Assembly: GCF_031755915.1 (NCBI RefSeq)
Contig: NC_083388.1
Location: 2,859,501-2,923,500, forward strand
Source: Ziziphus jujuba
Taxonomy: Eukaryota; Streptophyta; Magnoliopsida; Rosales; Rhamnaceae
Direction of reading: 5' to 3'
Length of the DNA stretch: 64,000 bases
A program made the position numbers and the translations under genes. The notes below the pieces were generated by a model, which was given only the letters and a program-made list of their open reading frames with translations, had not been told where the DNA came from and did no database searches. Positions 34,686-45,509 of the stretch are shown here, piece after piece; position 1 is the first letter of the stretch; each line of letters opens with the position of its first letter.

Positions 34686-37600
34686 GACTGCCATGATGAA
34701 ATTGGATGGGACAAACTATCAGAAGTGGAAGAAGATTTTAGTTATGAATTTGACCTTTGTGAAATTGGATTTGGCTTTGGAGATAGATCCACCAGAGATA
34801 CCAACTGATGAGAGTAGTGTAGCAGATAGGAAACTTTATGAGGACTGAAGGCATCTAATAAATGCTGCATGATGATGATGGAGAATTATATGGACGAATC
34901 AATGTATGCTAGTATTCCTAAGGTTGATATTGCAAAGGAACTTCTTGAGGAGATAGGAAATAAATTTATCAAGTTTGATATGAATGAGAAACATCATTAT
35001 TTGGACCTTTTGAATAATACTAAGTATGATGATGCTTATCAGATAGGAGAAATGAAAGAGTACTTCAATGGAAGGTTTGGCTACTGCAATAAAATTGGAC
35101 ACAAGAAGATAGAGTGTTCGAATTTAAAGGGAAACCAAGAGAAGAAATATAATATTTTAATGATTGAGACCAATATTATTGATGTGCCTATGAATTCTTG
35201 ATAGTTAGATACTGGAGTAACAATTCATGTTACTAATTCATTGCAGGGGATAATAAGGCAAAGGGGCCCAACCAATCTTGAGCAGCATGTTTATATGGGA
35301 GATAGCTCAAGAGTAAAGGTGGATATCATGGGAACAATCAAGTTGAGGCTTTCCACTGGATATGTTTTAGAATTACAAGAAGTTTCCTATGTACCCTCAA
35401 TTAGAAGAAACTTATTATCTATCTCACTTTTGGATAGTCAAGGGTTTAGTCTCCTGTTTGGACATAACAAAGTTAAAGTATATAAGGATGGCAAAGTTGT
35501 TGATTTGGAAACTTTATGTGACAATTTATATAGACTTGATTTATTTAATAATGGTCCAATTCTTCTGTTAATTCTGTTGTTTCCCCTATTATTGCTTCTA
35601 AACGTCCAAGAGTTAATGATAATTCCTCAATGTTATGGCATAAGAGTTTGGGACACATTTCTAGGCACATAATGGAAAGATTAATGAAGGACAGAATACT
35701 TCCCAATCTTCATTTTTCGGACTTGTCGACTTGTGTTGAATGTGTGAAAGGGAAATTAACTTCTAAGGTTAGAAAGGATAAGATAGCAAGGTGTTGAGAT
35801 CTTTTGGAATTAATTCATACTGACTTTTTTGGACCTTTTACACCAACTGCTTTGGGTGGTTATAGGTATTTACCTTCATTGATGATTTTTCTCGTTATGG
35901 ACATGTTGAGCTTATATGTGAGAAGCCAGATTCTTTAGGTGCTTTTAAGGAGTTTAAGGTAAAGATGGAGCTTTAAAAGAATAAGAAAACAAAGGCTGTG
36001 AGGTCTGATAGAGGTGGTGAATTTTATTGCAGATACGATGAGACTGGACGGAACCTAGGGCCATTCGCAATTTATTTACGTGAGTGTGGCATTGATGCGC
36101 AATATACAATGCCTGGTACACCTCAACAGAATGACATAGCTAAGAGGAGAAATCGCATATGGTGCAATCTATGTTGGCAAATTCTAGCTTGCCAGATTAC
36201 TTGTGGGGAGAGGCTTTAAGAATGGCTGCTTATATTTTAAATCAAGTTCCAAGTAAATCCGTTTCTAAAACTTCTTTTGAGTTGTGTTCAGGAAGAAAGC
36301 CTAATTTGCATCATTTTCGAGTATGGGGTTACAAAGTTGAAGTAAGAATTTATAATCCCCAAATTAAGAAGTTGGATCCTAAAACTATAAGTGGGTATTT
36401 TGTTGACTATTGTATAGAATCTAGGGGTTCAAGATTCTTTTGTCCATCTCACAGCACCAAAATTGTAGAGTCAGACAGGGCTATTTATTTTAAAGATGTT
36501 TTTGGATTTGATGATAGTAATGCTCCAAGGGAGCCTCAATTTAGAGAAGAAAATGTATTCATTCCCAGTGTTTTAGTTCCTGATAGAGATATTATTAATC
36601 CAGTAATTAATGAACTAGTAGTTGGTCAGGATGAATTCATTATTGAGAAATAAGATATTCCAGCTATTGTAGATGCTAATGTGCCTTTGAAAAGGTCACA
36701 AAGGACTAGGAGGTCAGCTATTCCTAATGATTATGAGGTTTACTTGCAGGAGTATGATTTTGACATAAGTGATGATTCAGATCCAGTCACTTATGAGGAA
36801 GCCATAAGTAATTCGCACTCAAATTTTTGGTTGGATGCAATGGAAGATGAAATGAAATCCATGGCATCAAATGGTGTTTGGGATTTGGTTGAGTTACCAT
36901 TGGGTAGCAAGCCTATAGTGTGTAAATGGGTCTTTAAGACTAAAAGAGACTCTAATGGTCAAATGGAGAGGTATAAGGCTAGACTTGTAGCCAAAGGATT
37001 TAGCCAGAAGGAAGGAATTGATTACACAGAGACATTCTCTCCTGTATCCATAAATGATTCTTTTAGAATCATTATGGTGATTGTGGCACATTATGACCTG
37101 GAGTTGCATCAGATGGATGTCAGAATTGCTTTTCTGAATGGTGACTTGTATAAGGATGTATATATGGTTCAACCAATTGGCTTCCAACAAATAGGGAATG
37201 GTAATCTGGTTTGTAAGCTTAAGAAGTCAATTTATGGTCTTAAGCAGGCTTCGAGGTAATGGTATCTTAAGTTTGATGAGGTTGTCATCCAAAATGGCTT
37301 TAAGGAGAATGTTGTTGATAGATGCATATATATAAAGGTCAGTGGGAGCAGTTTTATATTTCTGGTGTTATATGTTGATGACATACTTCTAGCTACTAAT
37401 GACACTGACCTGTTGGCTGAGACAAAGCAGATGTTATGCAACCATTTTGATATGAAAGATTTTGGATAGGCTTCTTTTGTTTTGGGCATCAAGATAGGAC
37501 TAATTATGTGTTGCAATAGTCTCAAAGAGCCTATATTGATAGAATCCTTAAGAGATTTGATATGCATAATTGTTCTCCTAGAAGTGTACTGGTCACAAAG

Positions 37601-38336
37601 GGTGAAAGATTTCTAAGGATCAATATCCCAAGAATGATAAAGAGAGGATGGCGATGAGAAATGTTTGCTATTCTTCAGCAGTGGGTAGTTTGATGTATGC
37701 TCAAGTATGTACACGGTCTGATATAGCTTTTGCTATGGGTGTGCTTGGTAGATTTATGAGCAATCCTGGTCCTATTCATTGCCAAGCAGTTAAGATGGTC
37801 TTTAGGTATCTTCAGAGTACTAAAGATCATATGTTGACATATTGACGTACCAACTCCCTAGATGCTGTTGGTTATAGTGATACAGATTATAAAGGCTGTG
37901 TGGATGATAAGAAATCTACCACTGGATATATATTTATCATGGCAGGAGGTGCTGTATCTTGGCGCAGTGCCAAATAGTCAATGAAAGCATCCTCGACTAT
38001 GAAGGCAGAGTATGTGGCGTGTTATGAGGCTACTTGTCATGCAGTTTGGCTTCGGAATTTTATTCGTGGCTTGGGAGTGGTTGACTCCATTGAGAGGCCT
38101 ATTATGATATATTGTGACAATACTGCAGTAGTATCTTTCTCCAATGATTTAAAAGGTACCTCTGATGCGAGGTACATTGATGTTGAGTATTTTGTGGTTA
38201 AGGAGAAAGTTGAAAAAGGCCTCATTACTGTAGTTCACACGCCTATTTATAGCATGGTGGCAGATCCACTGACCAAGGCCTTGCCTGTAGGCATATTTGA
38301 GGAGCATGTGTCCCGTATGGGATTGTTAGGCAGCTG
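34686..38336 (+). pseudogene. gag-pol region of copia element 2 (inactive)
   Basis: Order: gag with CCHC knuckle (near 35080), protease (DTG near 35207), integrase (HTD and DRGGEF boxes, 35800-36230), reverse transcriptase (36840-37400, YVDD box) and RNase H (37860-38336, ending LGS). Several premature stops (for example 34846-34848, 35199-35201, 36651-36653, 37257-37259) and frameshifts break it. A block between the YDD segment of gag and the knuckle is missing. Compared with element 3 it keeps the reverse transcriptase core. Only the state of the domains is described. Confidence 0.88.
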
Positions 38337-38860
38337 AGACTGTTGTGGGTCAGTGGGAGTTTGTTATAATTTCTGCAATAATATCCATGTTGAGTATTAT
38401 TCATTATTTTGATACATTGATGTATGTGGATCATTATTTATTTATGAGATTATTTATTACACATATTATTGCTCCTATATATACAGGCCTGTTGAGACTA
38501 TTAGTCTATGTATATGTGTATGTTGATCCACAGGTACCATGGTGAGTCTCTACTACCTAGTTTGGGTATATTGATTTATCCTGTCGATACACAATGTGCT
38601 CAAATGAAATGTTATTTGTGTATTACAGGATTGCACATGGTTAGGTAAATCTACTACCTAGACTAAGTTTATGGCATGCAAAGTGCTCAGTTGAAATGAT
38701 ATCATGTTTTGGGAGATTTACTGAGATAATCTCTACTGCCTAGTCTAGTATATTGTTATGCCCTGTCGGTATGCTATATATTTAGATGAAATGGCATTAT
38801 GGTTCGGGAGATTCTGTAGTAAGTGAGTTTGGATTATATATATGATGATGATTGCAGTCC

Positions 38861-38871
38861 AAGTGGGAGAA
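38861..38871 (+). other. Polypurine tract of copia element 2
   Basis: AAGTGGGAGAA directly before the 3' LTR TGTTAAA. Confidence 0.85.
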
Positions 38872-39375
38872 TGTTAAATAAATTAATAATTGTAGACTTA
38901 GCATAATCAATTACTCACTTACAGGGCCTATTTATGCCATTAATGGGACTGGTTTATTTTAATATTTTGTAGTAGGGCCCTTGGTCACACACTCTCTATA
39001 AGACTCCAGTTGGCCCATTGAACTGGAGGACCAACTCTCTTTATAAGCCCATTGACTTACCCATATTTTGTCTAGTATTATTATATTATTAAATTATTAG
39101 TATTTTGTGTGTGTTAAAATCAATGGGTAAGTGTGACTTGCAGATATTATAAAAGGTCTAGGGCAAGCAAACAAATATAGGTCATACGGTATTTTCATAT
39201 TAGGGTTTTCAGAGATCTGAGAGTGGTTTGAGAGTAGTGTGTCCATAGGCACTCCTTTACATTGTTTTCTATTTTGCAGGATTAAATATTTAATTTATCA
39301 ATGGCTGCATTTGGAGGTTAGTAATTTATGATTTATAGAATTTATTATGTATGTTTAGATCCACAAATTCTAACA
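38872..39375 (+). repeat. 3' LTR of copia element 2
   Basis: Matches the 5' LTR end to end with about 25 differences by eye; ends CTAACA immediately before the TTCTA duplication. Confidence 0.95.
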
Positions 39376-40113
39376 TTCTATTCTCATCAACGATACTCTC
39401 TTTTAGTTTTTGAGTTTATAGAAGGTGGAATCTTGCGAAATGTCTTGAACAATGAGGAAGAAGCAAAAGCATTTGGTTGGAGCAAAAGGGTAAATGTTGT
39501 GAAGGTCGTTGCAAATGCGTTATCCTATATGCATCTGATTGTTCACCGCCTATAATCCATCAAGATATATCAACTCAAAATATTCTGCTAAATGCAGAAC
39601 ATGGTCAAGCTTATGTTTCTGATTTTGTGACAGCCAAACTTCTCAAACCAGACTCATCCAACTGGACTTCATTCGCAGGAACATTCGGATATGCTGCTCC
39701 AGCTAAATATATGTTACATTTTCCTATACTTATATATTAACTATGTCTTTAAACTGTGTTGTTAATTCAGTGAATGATAATCCCTACAAAACTTGCTTAC
39801 ACAATGAAAGTGAATGAGAAATGTGATGTGTATGGCTTTGGAGTGGTGATGTTGGAGATACTGATGGGAGGCATCCAGGAGATCTCATTTCATCTCTTTC
39901 ATTGTCATGGTCTTTATCATTATCTGCAACACTAGCTTATGATCAAGTAGTAGTGATGGATGTTTTGGACCAGCGCTTATCCCCTCTGAATCATCAAGAA
40001 GCTGGGGAAGTGCTTTCTCTTGCAAAGATTGCATTTCATGCTTGCATGGCACTCCAAAATCTCGTCCAACGATGAAACTGGTTGCTCAGGAGCTCTCAAC
40101 TAAAAGCCATTAG
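39376..40113 (+). pseudogene. MIK2-like receptor kinase copy C, 3' part
   Basis: The kinase resumes in register with the 5' part once the element and one TTCTA are removed (SHQRYSLLVFEFIEGG). There is a frameshift near 39531 where MHHDCSP is expected. The catalytic loop is HQDIS and the activation segment DFV, so both HRD and DFG are altered. The intron after YAAP has lost both splice sites: the donor reads CCAG-CTAAAT and the acceptor CTACAA instead of CTACAG (near 39701 and 39790). The second exon has one more frameshift near 39867 (where MGGRHPGD is expected) and ends at the TAG at 40111-40113. Confidence 0.88.
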
Positions 40114-41489
40114 TTGTTAAAGCCTTTATCTTTACTTACCATAGGAGGCTGCTTGATTTTAGTGATTGGACTTTCTGAAAACATATGCATGTTTATCATG
40201 CGTTTTGTTCAGTTTTGATTTATCTATTTTTATTTTAGACCTGTTTTTGGATGTGTTACTTGTCTCCTTTACCTTTCAACTGGGGATACTTTTTCCTTTT
40301 GATACATGTATACAGCGAAAAATTTATCCAGATGTGGGTTTAAGGCGTAGAAGAAATCAATTTAACTCCTAGCACGTAAACTAACTTATTCCTGTCAATT
40401 CTTTCATGTGCAGCTTGAAAATTGAAAGAAAGGGGAAAACAAAAGTGCATAGAAAAGGCATAGATAACAAGAAACAGCAACCTGCTGGGCCATTAACCAT
40501 TTTTCTCAATGATCATACAAATGCCTCCGAAATCTTGGATTTCAGGAAAGCTACTCATTATGGATACCAGCTAAATTTACTAATGCCAGGCCGTTGATAG
40601 CTATTATATACACTGGATCAATTCCTACACTTCACAGCTGGTTTGATTCTATCATTAAGCTTTCTTGAATTCCAATCAATAAAACATATTACAAAGAAAA
40701 CAAAATTTTTTGAAGCAATCAAACAGAGAAAAGGTGAAAATGGAATGAGATTAGAAGCAAATCATAGGATAAACTCCTTTGACGAAAGCAATTGAAGTGA
40801 TTTCCACCTCCAAGAACTCCACCAAAATCCGTGCTGCCCCGTCTGAAGCACTTCCATTATTAGTTTAACAGAAAATGCAAACAGATAGAGAATTGATAAA
40901 AAAAAAAAAAAAAAAAAACAAAACAAAACAAAACGAAACAAAACAGAAAAACCTTGGGAAGATTGATCATTACATTTTTGGTATAATATTTCCTTCTGAT
41001 ACATGCATACAGGAAAGTTTTTTTCTAATGTGTGTTTAAAATTAAATGTGTCAAAGAAATAATTTACCTCTTTTGGCTGTCATTCAATCTTAATCTAGCA
41101 CAAATTTTATTTATTTATTTATTTCTTTTTGCCAAAACTTACCTTTAAAATATTTTTTATTTTTATTTTTTAATCTCTGTTGAGATGGGATATTCGAATT
41201 CGGATCCTCAACTAGGTAAACCGTAAATTTTAATGTTAGACTATTCTCCATGAACAACTTACATTTAAAACTTGAATAATAAAGGTATGGGAAATCCTTG
41301 ATCAGGTTCAAAGCCATCAAAACTAAAAATAATTAATATTGAATATAAAGGGGGAAAAAGAGTTTTAAAGATAAAATAGATGAAATTTATTAGGGAAAAA
41401 TAAAAGAAAGAAAAATGAAACTGATGTAAATAAAGAAAGAAAAATGAAACTGATGTAAATAAAGACTAAATATTTTATTTTTGATAATA
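40114..41489. other. Non-coding 3' flank of copy C
   Basis: No gene. The receptor 3'-flank block occurs twice (about 40280-40400 and 40980-41100). An A-run followed by AAAAC repeats lies at 40899-40945, and TTTA repeats at about 41104-41124. Confidence 0.6.
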
Positions 41490-42301
41490 ACAGATATAAT
41501 TTAGCATTTTAAGCCATTTATTTCAAAAAAATAAAAATAAAAAAAATAAAGACACGTTTTAAGCCATTAGCTTCATGAGCATAACCGTGAGAGTAAAAAT
41601 GATTTGCCTTTACCATAATCAAAACACACCCAAGATAAGTTACTATGTAAACTGTAAAGCACGTCCAACTAGTTCACGTGTAAAGTCCAAAGAATAAATA
41701 CTACGTATGTATAAAATAAAAAAATTAAAAAACAAAGCCTATCCATAGCAATCAACAACTTGTTTTACAACTCCTAATATACAAAAAATTAAAATAATAG
41801 TAGTAATAATAATAATAATAATAATAATTGGGATTAATGCAGAATTTGAACAAAACAAAACTTAATAAGATTCCAAAATTAATCTTTTAATTTAATAAAT
41901 TATAAATTTTTCTTAAAAATAAATATTAATATAGGAAATTTTTATGAAGGCCCTCATTTTTTTGTGGGCCCAAGGGATAGACCTTAGGACGGCCTTAAGA
42001 CGGCCCAGGTTTAATTCTGCAAAAGACCACCCAACACAGCCCAAAGAAAGAGACAAACGAAAGTGAGATACACTAGAACTGGAAAAGAATCTACCAAAAA
42101 TGTTTAATAAGAGACATTTGAAAAATAGACATATATATATATATATATATATTCATTAAACAAATCCAAGCTTTTTCAACTTTCAAAGTCGTAGAAAGCT
42201 TGATTATTGCACACCTTACATGACTTCGTTTTGTAAAGGAGATCTATATATATGTATAACATATGGTAGTAGTTTGTAATAGCTCTACATAGCTTAGAAC
42301 C
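41490..42301 (+). promoter_or_regulatory. Upstream region of copy D, shared with copy C
   Basis: Same ordered blocks as upstream of copy C, with a TA run at 42128-42151 and TATATATA at 42245-42252 about 55 bp before ATG 42302. A promoter is inferred from the conservation and position. Confidence 0.62.
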
Positions 42302-42697
42302 ATGGTTTCCTTGTCCCACAAACAAGTTTTCTTTTTGTTAACCTTTTATATCATATGTTTAATGTTCTATCTTTCTGGCTCATCTTTCTTCAAAACAGCA
42401 CCGTCTTTAGTCACAGCAGCTGACAATCAGAATGAGGAAGCAGCAGCTCTAATAAGATGGAAACTCAGCCTTGATAACCAAACCCAACATGTCCTGTCTT
42501 CTTGGCTACTCGTAGGCAGCAACAGCCATTGCAGTTGGGTTGGAGTTGGTTGCGATGATGAATCTAACGGTATCACCCATTTGAACCTTTCAAGCTCTGG
42601 TTTAAGCGGTACACTTCAAAATCTCACATTTTCATCCTTTACCAATCTCATTCGTATTGATTTTGCCAAAAAAAGTATGGATGGGAACCCCCAGTGA
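42302..42697 (+). pseudogene. MIK2-like receptor copy D, amino-terminal stub
   Basis: 131 codons: signal peptide (residues 7-28), LRRNT cap (AALIRWKLSL, then CSWVGVGCDD) and the start of the first LRRs (HLNLSSSGLSGTLQNL). Homology to copies A-C stops after IDFAKK at about 42675-42690; the last residues before the stop come from the neighbouring sequence. Everything after the cap, including LRRs, membrane segment and kinase, is gone. The intact start, signal peptide and conserved upstream region mean that a small secreted LRRNT-only peptide could be produced; this is speculation. Confidence 0.85.
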
Positions 42698-43445
42698 CCA
42701 TCGACCTGATTTTGCGGAATGAAAACAGAAACTACAAGAAAACGAGCAAAAAGTACATAAAAGAAAAAGAAACGAAATACAAACTAAGAAATAAAACCAA
42801 TCCGCGACGTTTGAAGCGGTAGTAGTGGTGGTGGTGGGATTCCCAACGTCAACGACATCGACCCTTTGACGATCTTGATGAGGTTCTTGGTCGGCGTCTG
42901 AAGCAGTAGGAGTAGTGGTGTTGGGATTATTCCCAACGTCAACGACCTCGACCAGCTCGCGATCTTGATGAGGCTCCTGATCGCTGCGATCGGAATGCAG
43001 ATCCTCTGTTCCCCTAAACAAGGCATGTAACCCAGCGAGCGCAGAACCAATCAAGATCGAAACCAAGACATTCAACCAGACGTGGGTTAGAAGAAGTAGA
43101 GCCTAAATGGTGAAGACCCCAAGAACAGCCAACATCGCGATGCTATCGAGAGTGCAGCAGTTAGAGAGCACCATTGGGTTTGGGTCTGGGTCGTACGGGT
43201 AAACAAGAAAGCAGCCGAACACGAAGTTGATCAGGATGACCATTGTCCATTGAGAATGAGTGTCCAAATAGGCTGAGGAAGAAGATAAAGAGGAATAAGA
43301 CGGCGTAACTGGTGCGGTAGTGGCATAGATTCTGCTTCATACTCCTTCCGGGTTCCACCAAGCTGTTTGGGATCTCAACGCTATATTGCTCACTGATCAG
43401 TGATTGGATTTTAAGTTGAAGTCTTGAAGATAAAATGTGGCCCAA
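42687..43445 (-). pseudogene. PRA1-family protein relic with duplicated tail
   Basis: On the minus strand this matches the intact PRA1 gene at 60988-61494: the NLxxYRxSYAVLFLFIFFLSL first membrane pair, then, in another frame, a region ending LNVLVSILIGSALAGLHALFR. There is a frameshift near 43250 and an in-frame stop near 43104. The C-terminal tail after LHALFRG holds two copies of a roughly 30-codon unit (DQEPHQDR...VVDVGN...TTTA). A GA run upstream (43486-43507) and a TATAAGT-type box are placed as in the intact gene, so it was duplicated with its promoter. It abuts the truncated receptor copy D tail to tail. Confidence 0.78.
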
Positions 43446-43485
43446 AATTGCTTGAAGACCAAGAAACCGACTATTTCAACCAAAA

Positions 43486-43510
43486 GAGAGAGAGAGAGAG
43501 AGAGAGAAGA
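43486..43510. repeat. GA microsatellite in the 5' leader of the PRA1 relic
   Basis: About 11 GA units upstream of the relic, at the same place as the GA run of the intact PRA1 gene (61527-61558). Confidence 0.85.
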
Positions 43511-44517
43511 GAGCTTTCTGTAAGTTAGTTATGATATAGGTTTCTAGTTATGGCATAGTCTGAAACTTATAGGACTAAAGAAAAGAGCGCGATTTTTTGA
43601 CAGAAAGGTCACGACGTTGTTTTTGGAATTTAATCGACATTGTTTACATGCTGGCCTTTCAAAAATTTTTACTATTCTAAACTTATTTAATAATGATAAG
43701 CAGTTACACTGGCTCTTTGTTAGTACTTCCTAGCCCTGCACATATTTTTCGGGTTTTGTATTCTAATGTCCCTAATTTTTTCTTCGACAGATTAAATCTT
43801 AACAAGCATATATATACTCAAACCCCAAAATAGGTAATCAAACCTAAAGTTTCTTACTTCAATTGGAAAACCTGTTGTTAAAATTCGTTAGGGAGAAATG
43901 TGTAGTCGGTTAACCATTCGACCTACTTACAAGCTTTAGCTTCGATTAGTCCACAATGAGATAATAACTCCCTTAAATTTTTACCTTTTTTTTTCTTATT
44001 TATTGTAATTCCCTCTAATTTAAGAAACAATTTGCAGTAGGTTGAGAGTTTTAACTCAAGATTTATAAAATAATATAACATAAGATAATTACCATTCTAC
44101 TTCTGAGTACCAGAGGGGTAAAAAGGAAAAGCGTAGCTATAATTTGAGAAAAATATATATATCTTTGGGTATTTATTTATCAGCTAACACATATCAAGAA
44201 TTATATTGCCTTTTTACCCAAAAAAAAAAAAAGGAACAAAGAAAAAATAATTTGATTATATTGCCGGAGAGTCTTCTCCTTGAGTAACTGAGTTAGTGTT
44301 ATATATATATCCCGATGACAAAACGATTTATTATTATATGATTATGAATGCGAAAATAGCATCAATTTACAAAAAAAATAAAAAGTATGAAAAAGTAACC
44401 ACCATCTTAATTTAAAGCTTTATTTTTGCCAGTCCAAATTCCGCCCAATTACTAATAATAGAGGTGTTGCTAGACCAAATCTGGGCCAATCCTCCAAAGG
44501 CCCAATAGCTCTGAAAA
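43511..44517. other. Non-coding interval
   Basis: The first 150 bp match the promoter side of the PRA1 gene at 61560-61710. No gene is seen in the rest. Confidence 0.6.
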
Positions 44518-44526
44518 TTTTTTAAA

Positions 44527-45509
44527 GGGTTTTTTCCATAAATAACCACCTTACAACTCCATTTTAGAAAAATAGCAAAATTTTTTTTTTTTTTAAAAAC
44601 TAGCCATCTTGGGACAAAAATACCCTTGATAAAATTGAAAATTACACAAAAGCTTTCCTTTCTTCTACACAGCCGTTCGTTCGTGGGGGTAGGGTTTATA
44701 CAAAACTGTTCGTGGGGTTTCTCTAAACTCTTTGCATCTCATCGCCTCTCACTCTCAATTTTTTGTATTTTCTCAGATCTCAAACTAAAATCAGGTAAAA
44801 ATTTTATCTTTTTTCTTATTAGATGAAAGTAAGGAAATATGTATTTTTTTTGTTTTTTCTCTTTCTATTTTTTCTTGTAAGTTTTATTAGTTTAGGGTTT
44901 TTTAAGCTTTTTATTTGATATGGGTATGCAAGAAATTGATTTATGAGATGTTCTATGTGATTTTAAAGATACTTTAGGTGGCATATGGTTTGAAAATGGG
45001 AGAAATTTTGTGTAAAACTGAAAAATCGCGAAAAACAGTAAAAACGGAGGAAATTTGGCGAAAAAGATGAATTTCCGCCAATTTCCTCCAGTTTGTCAGT
45101 TTTCGCAAATTTCCGCCAATTTTCCGCCAGTTTTCCGCCAGTTTTCCGCCATTTTTCCGCCAGTTTTCCGTCAGTTTTCCGCCAGTTTTCCGCCAATTTT
45201 CCGCCAATTTTCCGCCAGTTTTCCGCCAGTAGGAAAAAGCTATATTTGGCCCGAAAAAAAAAAACAGAATCAACTTTTTTAATACAGTTAATATGTTTGT
45301 TTAATATTATTCAAATTTTATATATTTATTGATTTAGTTTAACGTTATTCATTTAATTTTGTAGTCAAATGGAAGATGATGACATTGTAATTGCGGTTAT
45401 ATACAATGGAACATTGGTACAAAATGATAGTGGTGATTGGGAATATCGAAATGGTAAAAATGTAATGGTTTCCGTTGGCAAGAGATGTACAAAATCAGAG
45501 TTAGAGGAT
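44527..45509 (+). repeat. Left terminal inverted repeat of the MULE
   Basis: Contains, in order, the terminal GGGTTTTTTCC, a presumptive promoter and 5' leader (about 44640-44794), a 570-bp 5'-UTR intron (44795-45364, CAG-GTAAAA ... TTTTGTAG), an iteron array (45075-45230) inside that intron, and the first 47 codons of the transposase. Confidence 0.85.
45075..45230. repeat. Iteron array, left TIR
   Basis: About 13 tandem copies of an 11-bp unit TTTTCCGCCAG with small variants (AATTTCCGCC, TTTTCCGTCAG). Mirrored in the right TIR. Confidence 0.92.

Larger units (their letters stand above)
32777..39375 (+). mobile_element. Ty1/copia retrotransposon, complete ends, decayed interior (element 2)
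   Basis: A 6,599-bp element with two LTRs of about 503 bp (32777-33279 and 38872-39375), 5-bp target duplication TTCTA (32772-32776 and 39376-39380), primer-binding site and polypurine tract. It sits in the kinase N-lobe of copy C. The LTRs differ at about 25 positions by eye (roughly 95% identity). The polyprotein region (about 34680-38336) is in many frames. Integrase, reverse transcriptase (YVDD near 37370) and RNase H are recognisable, but gag lacks a block of about 430 bp compared with element 3. Not autonomous. Confidence 0.95.

Noticed and set aside
45075..45230. CRISPR-like appearance of regularly repeated short units
   Set aside because: Units are contiguous 11-mers without spacers, in a eukaryotic transposon.
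45055..45332. Open frames rich in FPPVFRQFSA-like repeats on both strands of the MULE TIRs (also 49107-49426)
   Set aside because: They are translations of the 11-bp iterons inside the 5'-UTR intron; the frames exist only because the unit has few stops.
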